From Taklimakanibacter lacteus (GTDB lineage Bacteria; Pseudomonadota; Alphaproteobacteria; Rhizobiales; Aestuariivirgaceae), in the NCBI GenBank assembly GCA_003576695.1, contig QOZQ01000006.1, positions 1 to 64,000 of the forward strand: 64,000 nucleotides of DNA, in the 5' to 3' direction. Positions 39,601-46,136 of this stretch are shown here, piece after piece. The notes under the pieces are model-generated. The model was not told where the DNA came from, did not search any database, and saw only the letters and a program-made list of their open reading frames with translations. The position numbers and the translations under genes are program-made. The number at the start of each line of letters is the position of its first letter. Position 1 is the first letter of the stretch.

Positions 39601-40357
39601 CGGCAATATAGTTCCTCTTGAACAATCCTGGCGTACCGAAGGGATTCTCGTGCCCTCTTGCCGTGGATAACAAATCCACAAGGGAATAAAGATCCCACAA
39701 TCGGTTCTGAATTGGAGTTGCTGTGAGCATCAGTACGTATTTGAAGAAGCGGTCCCTTAAGACCTGAATCATCATTTGCGCAATTTTGGGAGGATTGTCG
39801 ACACCGTGCAAATTTCTAAGCTTGTGCGCTTCATCGAGGACGAGCATCTGAAATCGGTCTTGCGGCACCTTTTTCAAATGCAATCGGGCCGAGTTGTACG
39901 TTGTAATTACCGCATATCTGTCATCTTTAAGTTCAGCAGAAATGAGCTCTCCCCCTACTGCAATGACAGACGGAATGCCAAACTTCGTCTCGAGTTCCTC
40001 TTTCCACTGAGGTCCAAGAATCTTCGGGCATATGACGAGGAGATGCGCCACCCGCTTCCGGGCCATAAGCTCACTTGTGATGAGGCCCGCGCTGATGGTC
40101 TTACCCAAACCAACATCATCTGCGAGCAAAGTAACAGGTAGCCTACGGCAAAACGTAATTAGATTGGTAACCTGGTGTTCGTATGGCTCAACCAGATCTC
40201 GCCACTTAGTTTCGGATTTTAGATCGTCACGATTGTCGATGACGATTGGATCATCGAGCGACCACTCCAATGCCGCCCGATAGAGATCGTATGCGTCGGC
40301 AGTGGAAGCACGACGCATAGGGAGAAAGCGCAAGGGCTGGCTGACGTAGTCCGGCAA
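36662..40357 (-). CDS. SNF2/RapA-like helicase with C-terminal array of 15-residue repeats
   Basis: A 1231-residue superfamily 2 translocase. Lobe 1: Walker A ADDVGLGKT (79-87), DEAH box (175-178), TATP (212-215). Lobe 2: STEAGAEGVNLQAA (446-459) and QRVGRIQR (476-483). The PYEHQ motif before Walker A and the QRVGRIQRLGS ending place it near RapA and DISARM DrmD-type SNF2 proteins. Residues ~500-870 are unrecognised and partly coiled. Residues 878-1131 form about 17 tandem 15-residue repeats, followed by a 100-residue tail. The start is TTG at 40357; ATG at 40318 is an alternative, and neither has a clear ribosome site. Composition is clearly more AT-rich than the flanks, which suggests horizontal transfer. 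No methylase, nuclease or recombinase gene accompanies it. An anti-phage or DNA-maintenance role is only a guess. Confidence 0.85.
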   Translation of the reverse strand: MPDYVSQPLRFLPMRRASTADAYDLYRAALEWSLDDPIVIDNRDDLKSETKWRDLVEPYEHQVTNLITFCRRLPVTLLADDVGLGKTISAGLITSELMARKRVAHLLVICPKILGPQWKEELETKFGIPSVIAVGGELISAELKDDRYAVITTYNSARLHLKKVPQDRFQMLVLDEAHKLRNLHGVDNPPKIAQMMIQVLRDRFFKYVLMLTATPIQNRLWDLYSLVDLLSTARGHENPFGTPGLFKRNYIADAATGARHLKPEAKDQFRSIVYSYMSRIRRGDAHLIFPERQVLLHPIAPTEAEMELLNFVANSILDLNALAQIGILKAFTSSPYALLSFVESMARNKTAPPSLAVGTRKIIQSMKSFAKLDGLAELVNHVRRERPSDWRLVIFTTSRETQTSIESLLKAQGVNVETINGQSGHRNQETLRKFRTTPPEINAIVSTEAGAEGVNLQAANVLVNFDLPWNPMIVEQRVGRIQRLGSVHRSVSIYNLVLAGTFDEFIVGRLMEKLQLASHAIGDIEALLETAGIDDEGENESFEEKIRKLVMASLAGQNVELSTQRELQSIEKARSTLIEQEKTINTLLGNMGDVGVTGPRSPTLPALERIMTAREFALAGLRHLGATLTDRPDGCFLARVEGRSDIVLAEGTEAPSDTRFVDYRPGSPAFDRLATRLSSQPLHRVISDVDGLPEKADHLARQWVATFEGAPRGTSIISTKISFEGRALVRARAFVAHDSYERLIRTECNSAQHSITKNERPSALKSEIGDLGELGLNQTALQSAIEADEAIAEFSRFYVERRADEVAAAINDNRKAKKLEDEYTPRLEATIVGLEGRTEHCLETTVNYSLGTGFLYESKLSILPSRGQILNSPSIGQCAYSKRNVPIDCLAGCEISGSKCLKELLVQSEYSKRLALAEYVVPCVLTGKRVLIDEVEVSAVSGKHILKHLLKTSAVSGRKAAPSECGQCEFTSTTALLDELNVSEVSGRRYRVDRQRVSSLSDRKGDKSEFVNCEYSNKSLLPDEAVRCDVTGKLVAPGILRRCDVTGQMVVPTELKVCAESGRVAIKDRFVSSSVSGANFIKEYAVAAIGGSVCRPSECGYCLWSGEFWHPDDIRVCSLTQVSVHVDFTVSQPPKLLPLVELLHGDNLSTDVRQWWPIIESAFASKTGNERGHVVNAVLSPSRRFLACAVLSHSMMGLKKRVTGLVFSFEKKKIMGTVVVGKRSGGSWSPA
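36965..37726 (-). repeat. Coding tandem array: ~17 repeats of 15 residues in the helicase C-terminal part
   Basis: The encoded units share the pattern [C/S]-x-[V/Y/L]-[S/T]-[G/K/D/N]-[K/R]-x4-[D/E]-x4. Examples are CEISGSKCLKELLVQ, CVLTGKRVLIDEVEV, SAVSGKHILKHLLKT, CDVTGKLVAPGILRR, CDVTGQMVVPTELKV and CLWSGEFWHPDDIRV. Sixteen units are exactly 15 residues; one (AIGGSVCRPSECGY) is 14. Position 1 is Cys in ten of the seventeen units and Ser in most others. The DNA copies have diverged, so the array is old rather than a recent slippage product. I know of no named domain with this pattern. Confidence 0.85.
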
Positions 40358-40473
40358 GTGGCTTTATCACAGGTTAGAATATCTTGGGGAATCTCCTTGG
40401 AACCGACAGTATCCTGTCCCTGGGTAAGTTGCAAACAAGAGACCAGTATCCCTGAGCAATCGTCCGAGCACAT

Positions 40474-40791
40474 TCAGATGCGCTGGCGACGCTTCAGCCT
40501 GCGCGCATTGGCCCTGACGCGCCGCTGAACCGGCCGTATCGCCGCTTTGGTGATCTCCTGCCCTGCCGTTCCCGCCGAGATGCGCTGCCCACCGGCGAAC
40601 CTCATCCATGTCGTAAGCGCGGACAGGGCAGCGGCATTCATGCCTACCGCCACCGCCATCTGCTTCTCGACGATCATCCGAACCGCCTCCGCACGCCGCG
40701 CCGGCGTCGGCGAGAACGTCATCGCCCATAGCATAGGCAGCCTGAAGCTCAGCACTTGTGCGGCAGCAATGGCGTTCTCGATATTCTTCAT
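40474..40791 (-). CDS. Small Ala/Arg-rich protein downstream of mmsA
   Basis: A 105-residue helical protein (MKNIENAIAAAQVLSFRLPM at the start, then RRAEAVRMIVEKQMAVAVG) with a strongly basic C-terminus (RRVRANARRLKRRQRI). The start lies 2 bases after the mmsA stop, which makes co-translation likely and is the main reason to call it real. It vaguely resembles phasin-like or polyhydroxyalkanoate-associated small helical proteins, but I cannot assign it. The 116 bases between its stop and the helicase start hold no recognisable element. Confidence 0.6.
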   Translation of the reverse strand: MKNIENAIAAAQVLSFRLPMLWAMTFSPTPARRAEAVRMIVEKQMAVAVGMNAAALSALTTWMRFAGGQRISAGTAGQEITKAAIRPVQRRVRANARRLKRRQRI

Positions 40792-40793
40792 GC

Positions 40794-42293
40794 TTAGCGC
40801 ATCGTCGGGATGGAGAACTGCGCGCCTTCCTTGATGCCGGAGGGCCAGCGCGAAGTCACCGTCTTGGTGCGGGTATAGAAGCGCACCGCGTCGGGGCCGT
40901 GCTGGTTGAGATCGCCGAAGGCCGAACGCTTCCAGCCGCCGAAAGTGTGATAGGCGAGCGGCACCGGGATCGGCACGTTGATGCCGATCATGCCGACCTG
41001 GACGCGCGAGGCAAAATCGCGCGCCGCATCGCCGTCGCGCGTGAAGATGGCGACGCCATTGCCATATTCATGGTCATTGGCAAGCTCGAGGCCTTCCTCA
41101 TAGGTCTTGGCGCGCACCACCGAGAGCACCGGACCGAAGATCTCTTCCTTGTAGATGCGCATGTCCTTGGTGACATTGTCGAACAGCGAGCCGCCGAGGA
41201 AGAAGCCGTTCTCATAGCCCTGCATCTTGAAGCCGCGGCCATCCACCTTGAGCTTGGCGCCTTCCTGGATGCCGAGATCGATATAGGACTTCACCTTGTC
41301 GAGATGCATCTTGGTGACGAGCGGGCCGTAATCAGCCTCGCGGTCCGTCGACAGGCCGACCTTCAGCTTCTCGACGCGCGGGATGAGCTTGTCGACCAGC
41401 GCATTGGCGGTGGCCTCGCCGACCGGCACCGCGACCGAGATGGCCATGCAGCGCTCGCCCGCCGAGCCATAGCCCGCACCGATCAGCGCATCGACGGCCT
41501 TGTCCATGTCGGCATCGGGCATCACGATCATGTGGTTCTTGGCGCCGCCGAAGCATTGCACGCGCTTGCCATTGGCGGTGCCGCGCGAATAGACATAATG
41601 CGCGATGGGCGTCGAGCCGACGAAGCCGATAGCCGCGATGTCGGGATCATCGAGCACCGCATCGACCGCTTCCTTGTCGCCATTGACGACATTGAGGATG
41701 CCGGGCGGCAGGCCCGCTTCGATGAAGAGCTCGGCGAGGCGCATCGGGCAGGACGGATCGCGCTCGGACGGCTTCAGGATGAAGGCATTGCCGCAGGCGA
41801 TCGCCGGGGCCGCCTTCCACAAGGGGATCATCGCCGGGAAATTGAACGGCGTGATGCCGGCGGCGATGCCGACCGGCTGGCGCATCGAATACATGTCGAT
41901 GCCGGGGCCGGCGCCATCGGTGAACTCGCCCTTCAGCAGATGCGGGATGCCGGTGCAGAACTCCGCCACTTCGAGACCGCGCTGCAGATCGCCCAAGGCA
42001 TCGGGGATCGTCTTGCCATGCTCCATCGAGATGAGGAGCGCCAGCTCCTCGCGATGCTGGTTGGCAAGCTCGAGGAACTTCATCATCACGCGCGCCCGCA
42101 CCTGCGGGTTCTTCGCCGCCCAGGCCGGCTGCGCCGACTTGGCATTGAGCACCGCCTCATGCAGCTCCGCCTTGGAGGCGAGCGCCACTTTCGCCTGCAG
42201 CTCGCCGGTATTCGGATCGAAGATGTCGCCGAACCGGCCCGACTTGCCCTCGACCCGCTTGCCGCCGATGAAATGTCCGATTGTCCTGGTCAT
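40794..42293 (-). CDS. mmsA: Methylmalonate-semialdehyde dehydrogenase (CoA-acylating)
   Basis: A 499-residue aldehyde dehydrogenase that converts methylmalonate semialdehyde to propionyl-CoA in valine and inositol catabolism. It opens TIGHFIGGKRVEGKSGRFGD. The nucleophile is in YGSAGERCMAISVAVPVG, the CMAIS variant typical of MmsA. The usual catalytic glutamate region is replaced by QCFGGAKNHMIVMPDAD, also as in MmsA (no general-base Glu, CoA as acceptor). GGGAGGA lies 6 bases before the ATG at 42293. No valine or inositol genes are adjacent except the small partner gene downstream. Confidence 0.93.
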   Translation of the reverse strand: MTRTIGHFIGGKRVEGKSGRFGDIFDPNTGELQAKVALASKAELHEAVLNAKSAQPAWAAKNPQVRARVMMKFLELANQHREELALLISMEHGKTIPDALGDLQRGLEVAEFCTGIPHLLKGEFTDGAGPGIDMYSMRQPVGIAAGITPFNFPAMIPLWKAAPAIACGNAFILKPSERDPSCPMRLAELFIEAGLPPGILNVVNGDKEAVDAVLDDPDIAAIGFVGSTPIAHYVYSRGTANGKRVQCFGGAKNHMIVMPDADMDKAVDALIGAGYGSAGERCMAISVAVPVGEATANALVDKLIPRVEKLKVGLSTDREADYGPLVTKMHLDKVKSYIDLGIQEGAKLKVDGRGFKMQGYENGFFLGGSLFDNVTKDMRIYKEEIFGPVLSVVRAKTYEEGLELANDHEYGNGVAIFTRDGDAARDFASRVQVGMIGINVPIPVPLAYHTFGGWKRSAFGDLNQHGPDAVRFYTRTKTVTSRWPSGIKEGAQFSIPTMR

Positions 42294-42523
42294 GAAAATC
42301 CTCCCGTGGCCGATGGCCGTCTCGATGATGGCTCTATAAACGCCTTGCTCTCCGAAAACATGCGCCAAATTGCCGTGACAGGGCCAACCAGGCTGATGGG
42401 CTTTTCATCATGCACTGCACAAAAAATCTCCTTGATTTTGATGCAATGCAGCATAATTCTTGTCATGTTCGCGATGGACAGTCCGGCCGGAGAGCAGTCG
42501 AAGGCTTGAGACTTTTATTCAAC

Positions 42524-43063
42524 ATGCAGAAGACCTTACGCAAATTATGGATCGGCGATCTGGGGGCCTTGCGGGCCCATCTCAAACGCCTTGACCCTGA
42601 GGCAAGACGCCTGCGCTTCGGCGGCGTCACCACCGACCATTTCATCGATGCCTATGTCGACACCGCCTTCCGGCTCGACGCCACCATCTTCGCCGTCTTC
42701 ATCGACGGCGAGATCAGGGGCTCTGCCGAATTGCGCAGCATCTTCGGCGGCGCCTCGCCCGATGCCGAGGCGGCTTTCGCGGTCGAAAAGGACTGGCAGG
42801 ACCAGGGGCTGGGCAGCGAGCTGATGGACCGCATCCTCACTTCGGCGCAGAACCGCGGCATTGCCCGTCTCCATATGATCTGCCTCAGCGAGAATGCGCG
42901 CATGCGCCATATCGCCGGAAAGTTCGGCGCCCGCCTCACCTTTGCCGAAGGCGAGGTTACGGGCGAGATGACGCCCGCGCAACCAACCCCTTTGTCCCTG
43001 CTCGATGAGCTGGTCCATGACGCGCAGGGCTTCGTCACTGCGGTCTTCGACTGGCGGCGCTGA
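42524..43063 (+). CDS. GNAT-family N-acetyltransferase
   Basis: A 179-residue acetyltransferase of the GNAT fold. The central region EAAFAVEKDWQDQGLGSELM holds the acetyl-CoA-binding QDQGLG motif, followed by ARLHMICLSENARMRHIAGKFG. The N-terminal LRAHLKRLDPEARRLRFGGV is common in GNAT domains attached to acetate-CoA ligases or as free copies. A longer reading to an ATG at 42410 adds residues without family character; the ATG at 42524 is preferred though its ribosome site is weak. A possible promoter (TTGATT, 16 bases, TAATTC) lies near 42432-42459. Substrate unknown. Confidence 0.8.
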   Translation: MQKTLRKLWIGDLGALRAHLKRLDPEARRLRFGGVTTDHFIDAYVDTAFRLDATIFAVFIDGEIRGSAELRSIFGGASPDAEAAFAVEKDWQDQGLGSELMDRILTSAQNRGIARLHMICLSENARMRHIAGKFGARLTFAEGEVTGEMTPAQPTPLSLLDELVHDAQGFVTAVFDWRR

Positions 43064-43165
43064 TGTCCCGCGCTCATTACTGGTCGTCGATCCGCTCACG
43101 CACTCCCGAGCAGGAGCGCATACGCCTGCGCTGGATCGGAAATCCCTACCCGCCGGATATTGTCC

Positions 43166-43603
43166 TCACTTGTCGGGAATACCGATGCCCGGAACCCAGG
43201 CATAGCCTTCATGGTCGAGGATGACGCATTCGCGAAGCCCATGCGGCTTGTCGATCGCGCCGGCGAGAACCGTCCAGCCGCCAGCCCGCGCCCGGGCTTC
43301 GGCTTCATCGGGCGGGCAGCCATAGAGCCTGAGCTCGATGCCGGCGCCACGGCCTTCCATACCCTGGACGAGGCCCAGCACCGCATTGCCGCGATAGGTC
43401 CGGTCGTGATGCAGCATCCACACGCTGTCACCGAACCGGATGGCGGCGAAATCATCATCGGCATGCAGGATGGTGGCGCCCAATACGTCCCTGGCGAAGC
43501 GCACGCCTTCGTTTACATCGCGCATCAGGAGATTGACGCCGAGCCCCGGACGGAATGACCGGCCAAGCTCCGGCGCCGGCATGAAGCTGTCCTTCTCCGC
43601 CAT
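43166..43603 (-). CDS. VOC-superfamily protein (glyoxalase/bleomycin-resistance fold)
   Basis: A 145-residue protein with the paired beta-alpha-beta-beta-beta units of the vicinal-oxygen-chelate fold. Visible segments are NLLMRDVNEGVRFARDVLGA, ADDDFAAIRFGDSVWMLHHD, and in the second half ELRLYGCPPDEAEARARAGG and ECVILDHEGYAWVPG. Members include dioxygenases, glyoxalases and antibiotic-binding proteins; nothing here decides. It lies 3 bases after the stop of the next gene upstream, so the two form one unit. Confidence 0.8.
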   Translation of the reverse strand: MAEKDSFMPAPELGRSFRPGLGVNLLMRDVNEGVRFARDVLGATILHADDDFAAIRFGDSVWMLHHDRTYRGNAVLGLVQGMEGRGAGIELRLYGCPPDEAEARARAGGWTVLAGAIDKPHGLRECVILDHEGYAWVPGIGIPDK

Positions 43604-43606
43604 GGG

Positions 43607-44017
43607 CTAGGCCCGCTTCAGCACGAGTTCCTGCCGCTTCTCCTCGTCCCACAGCAAGGTGCAGGGCACGATCTCGTCGGGAGTCCGCACCCCGGCGCGG
43701 CGCATGGCGAGGAGGAATAGGACGGCGGCATCGCTCACCACATCGGTCAGATCGGCCGAGCCGATATTGTCCTCGAGCACCGAGGCGAGACGCGCGCCGG
43801 CGAGCCTGCTCATATCGGCAAGGGCTGCGGCCGGCAGATGCACCGCGGTCTCCCAGCTCTCGGCCAGATCGCCCTGCGCGATCTCGGCCAGCAGCCGGTC
43901 ATCGATCATCAGGGGCAGGTTGCCGCGCGCCCTTATGGCCCTGACCTCGCGATCTGGGCTGTCCTTGGCCGGGCAGGTCAAGGTGAAGGCCGGAGCTTCA
44001 GGCAGGGCGGTCGGCAT
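43607..44017 (-). CDS. Uncharacterised protein, operon partner of the VOC gene
   Basis: A 136-residue soluble protein that I do not recognise. It has an acidic-to-neutral composition with helical stretches (AALADMSRLAGARLASVLED, VVSDAAVLFLLAMRRAG) and no clear motif. The C-terminus EEKRQELVLKRA is charged. The ATG at 44017 is taken because the extra residues from 44050 are basic and overlap likely untranslated sequence. It precedes the VOC gene by 3 bases and follows the methyltransferase-like gene on the same strand by 60 bases. Confidence 0.6.
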   Translation of the reverse strand: MPTALPEAPAFTLTCPAKDSPDREVRAIRARGNLPLMIDDRLLAEIAQGDLAESWETAVHLPAAALADMSRLAGARLASVLEDNIGSADLTDVVSDAAVLFLLAMRRAGVRTPDEIVPCTLLWDEEKRQELVLKRA

Positions 44018-44077
44018 GGCACGGCGCTTTCGAGACGATTGCTCGCGCAAGTGTGCGCTTGCGACCTTGAAAAGGCG

Positions 44078-45004
44078 TTAACCACGCCGCTCCTCCCCGG
44101 AGCGCCCGAGCACCGCATGCACGCGCCTCCGGTGCATGACGTCGCCGGGCCCGATGGCAAATTCAAAGGCAAGTTCTTCGACCGATATCTCCATCAAGCC
44201 GGATTTTCGAATGAGACTCCTGACCTCCGCCAGCGATCGAAACTCCCCCGGCCGCCCCTGACCGTCGCCTTTGGCGCGTTCGAGACGATCCAGCGTCGCT
44301 CCGGCTGATTCCGAAAGGGTGAGCCGTCCTTCCGCCAAAGCCTGTCGGGCCGCGGCATTCGCGGCTGTGCGCTTGCGCATTTCACCCTTTGACTCCGCTC
44401 CATCATCATCGAGCAATATGCGGTTGGACAGGATGAGGCGGCCCCCGGGCGCAAGCCAATTTCCGATCCGCCGCAGCAGGGTCGCCTGAGCTTCATGCGG
44501 AATGAATCTGAACACGCTGTGGGTGACGATCAGATCGGCGGCGCATGGTGCCACAGCCGAAAGCAGGTCACCCGCCTGCGCCGCGAAATCGAGCCCATGT
44601 CGCGCCGCGAACTCGGCGCAGATCAGAAGCGGCGTCGTGCAGCGATCGAGCACGGTGAACCGGCAGCGCCCGAGAATGCCGGCGCCGAGCGTCGCTGCCG
44701 CATGCGCGCAAGTGGCGAGCATGGCCGTATCGGCCGCCCCGGCGATGACGATCTCGATCGTCCGGTCGGACTGCACGGCCTTCTCGGCGATGAGCCTCGA
44801 TGCGAGCCGGATGAGCTCCGGCCGGTCGAAGAGCTTGCGCGGACCGGCATACCGATGGAGCGCGCTGCGGATATGATAGTCGGCGCAGCCGTCGCAATGA
44901 AGCGGCGCCAGCGCACTGAAGCGCGCCGCATTGTGGGCCAGATCCTCGCCGCAGTGGACCGGATCGAGCAGCGAGGGGTCGCCGGATATCGCTGAATTGC
45001 TCAT
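44078..45004 (-). CDS. Class I SAM-dependent methyltransferase-like protein
   Basis: A 308-residue protein with a Rossmann methyltransferase core. Motif I is degenerate (IEIVIAGAADTAMLATCAHA near residue 83), motif II follows in CRFTVLDRCTTPLLIC, and LIVTHSVFRFIPHEAQATLL with LAPGGRLILSNRILLDDDG are typical of motifs IV-V. The N-terminus has CDGCADYH near residue 37, a possible metal- or substrate-binding patch. The C-terminal part (230-308) has no family assignment. It is divergent from the tct operon. Substrate unknown; confidence in the fold is moderate. Confidence 0.7.
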   Translation of the reverse strand: MSNSAISGDPSLLDPVHCGEDLAHNAARFSALAPLHCDGCADYHIRSALHRYAGPRKLFDRPELIRLASRLIAEKAVQSDRTIEIVIAGAADTAMLATCAHAAATLGAGILGRCRFTVLDRCTTPLLICAEFAARHGLDFAAQAGDLLSAVAPCAADLIVTHSVFRFIPHEAQATLLRRIGNWLAPGGRLILSNRILLDDDGAESKGEMRKRTAANAAARQALAEGRLTLSESAGATLDRLERAKGDGQGRPGEFRSLAEVRSLIRKSGLMEISVEELAFEFAIGPGDVMHRRRVHAVLGRSGEERRG

Positions 45005-45067
45005 GGTTGCGATTGACTATGCCGCGAAGTAAGACAGTGTCCAGTGGGCAGAACAAGGGGTGAGACC

Positions 45068-46063
45068 ATGAACCGGATATTGGCGCTTACGGCCTCTTTG
45101 ATCCTGCTGGCTCTCGGGTCGATTCAGCAGGCCGGCGCTCAAAGCAATCTCTTCGACGGCAAGACCATCACCTATATCGTGGCGACCAAGCCGGGCGGCG
45201 GCTACGACACGATGGGGCGGCTGGTCGCGCGCTTTCTGGAGAAGCATCTTCCCGGCTCACGCGTCATCGTGAAGAATGTGCCGGGGGCGGCTCATCTCAT
45301 CGGCGCCAAGATGATCAATAGCGCCGATGCCGACGGCCTGACCATCGGCACCTTCAACACCGGCCTCATCTCCTGGCAGCTGACCGCCACCGAGACAGAT
45401 GGCCTCGATCTCGCCAGGATGAGCTGGATCGGCAAGGCCGCGAGCGAGAAGCGCGTCCTCGTCGTCTCGGCCAAGTCCGGCCTCAACAGTCTTGATGATC
45501 TGCGCAAGCCCGATCACAAGGTCAAGATGGCGGCGTCCGGCAAGGGCGCCGCTTCCTATCAGGAGACCCGCATGTTGACCCGCGCCTTCGGTCTCAACCT
45601 CGAAATCATCCCGGGCTATGAGGGAACCGAGGCCGAGCTCGCCATGCTGCGCGGCGAGATCGAGGCCTATGTCGGATCGGAGAGCTCGCTCAAGCCCTTC
45701 ATCGCCAATGGCAACGGCAAGATCATCCTCGAGATCGGCGGCCAGGCGGATTCGCCAAATCCGCAGGCAAGCGCCCATGCCAGGGACGACACCGCGAAAG
45801 CCATTATCGACTTCATCGCCACACAAGCGCAACTGTCGCGCCTGACCGCCGGCCCGCCCGGCATTCCGGCCGATCAGCTGAAAGCGCTGCGTGAGGCCTA
45901 TATGGCCGCGCTGGCAGATCCCGAGCTTGTGGCGGAAGCGGAAAAACTCGAACTGCCGATCGCGCCCGCTTCCGGCGATGCCGTCGCCGAACGTGTCCGC
46001 GCCGCCTTCGATCAGCCGCCTGCGACCTTGGCGCTGCTCAAGGAGCTGCTGCAGGAAGAATGA
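45068..46063 (+). CDS. tctC: Tripartite tricarboxylate transporter substrate-binding protein
   Basis: A 331-residue periplasmic receptor of the TctC/Bug type. The signal peptide is MNRILALTASLILLALGSIQ with cleavage near AGA-QS. The mature start KTITYIVATKPGGGYDTMGRL and the segment VIVKNVPGAAHLIGAKMINS are typical of the family, which binds carboxylates. The ATG at 45068 starts the signal peptide. It is the first gene of a complete tctC-tctA-tctB set. The ligand is unknown: Bug receptors bind citrate, amino acids, terephthalate and others. Confidence 0.88.
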   Translation: MNRILALTASLILLALGSIQQAGAQSNLFDGKTITYIVATKPGGGYDTMGRLVARFLEKHLPGSRVIVKNVPGAAHLIGAKMINSADADGLTIGTFNTGLISWQLTATETDGLDLARMSWIGKAASEKRVLVVSAKSGLNSLDDLRKPDHKVKMAASGKGAASYQETRMLTRAFGLNLEIIPGYEGTEAELAMLRGEIEAYVGSESSLKPFIANGNGKIILEIGGQADSPNPQASAHARDDTAKAIIDFIATQAQLSRLTAGPPGIPADQLKALREAYMAALADPELVAEAEKLELPIAPASGDAVAERVRAAFDQPPATLALLKELLQEE

Positions 46064-46092
46064 GCGGCCGGATCGCAGGTGATGCGGCCTCA

Positions 46093-46120
46093 CCCTCTCC
46101 CCGCTTCAGCGGGGAGAGGG
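46093..46120. other. Perfect hairpin between tctC and tctA
   Basis: A 12-base perfect stem (CCCTCTCCCCGC/GCGGGGAGAGGG) with loop TTCA. No T-run follows, so it is not a classical terminator. Such stems often protect the 3' end of an upstream mRNA, which would raise receptor (TctC) levels above the membrane subunits. It resembles the GC blocks of the repeat at 24830-25022. Confidence 0.7.
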
Positions 46121-46136
46121 CCAAGAGGCTCGCCTG

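Noticed and set aside
36662-40357. Calling the helicase a DISARM or other named defence system
   Set aside because: No drmA, drmB, drmC, methylase or nuclease partner is present nearby; motif similarity to the SNF2 lobe alone is not enough.
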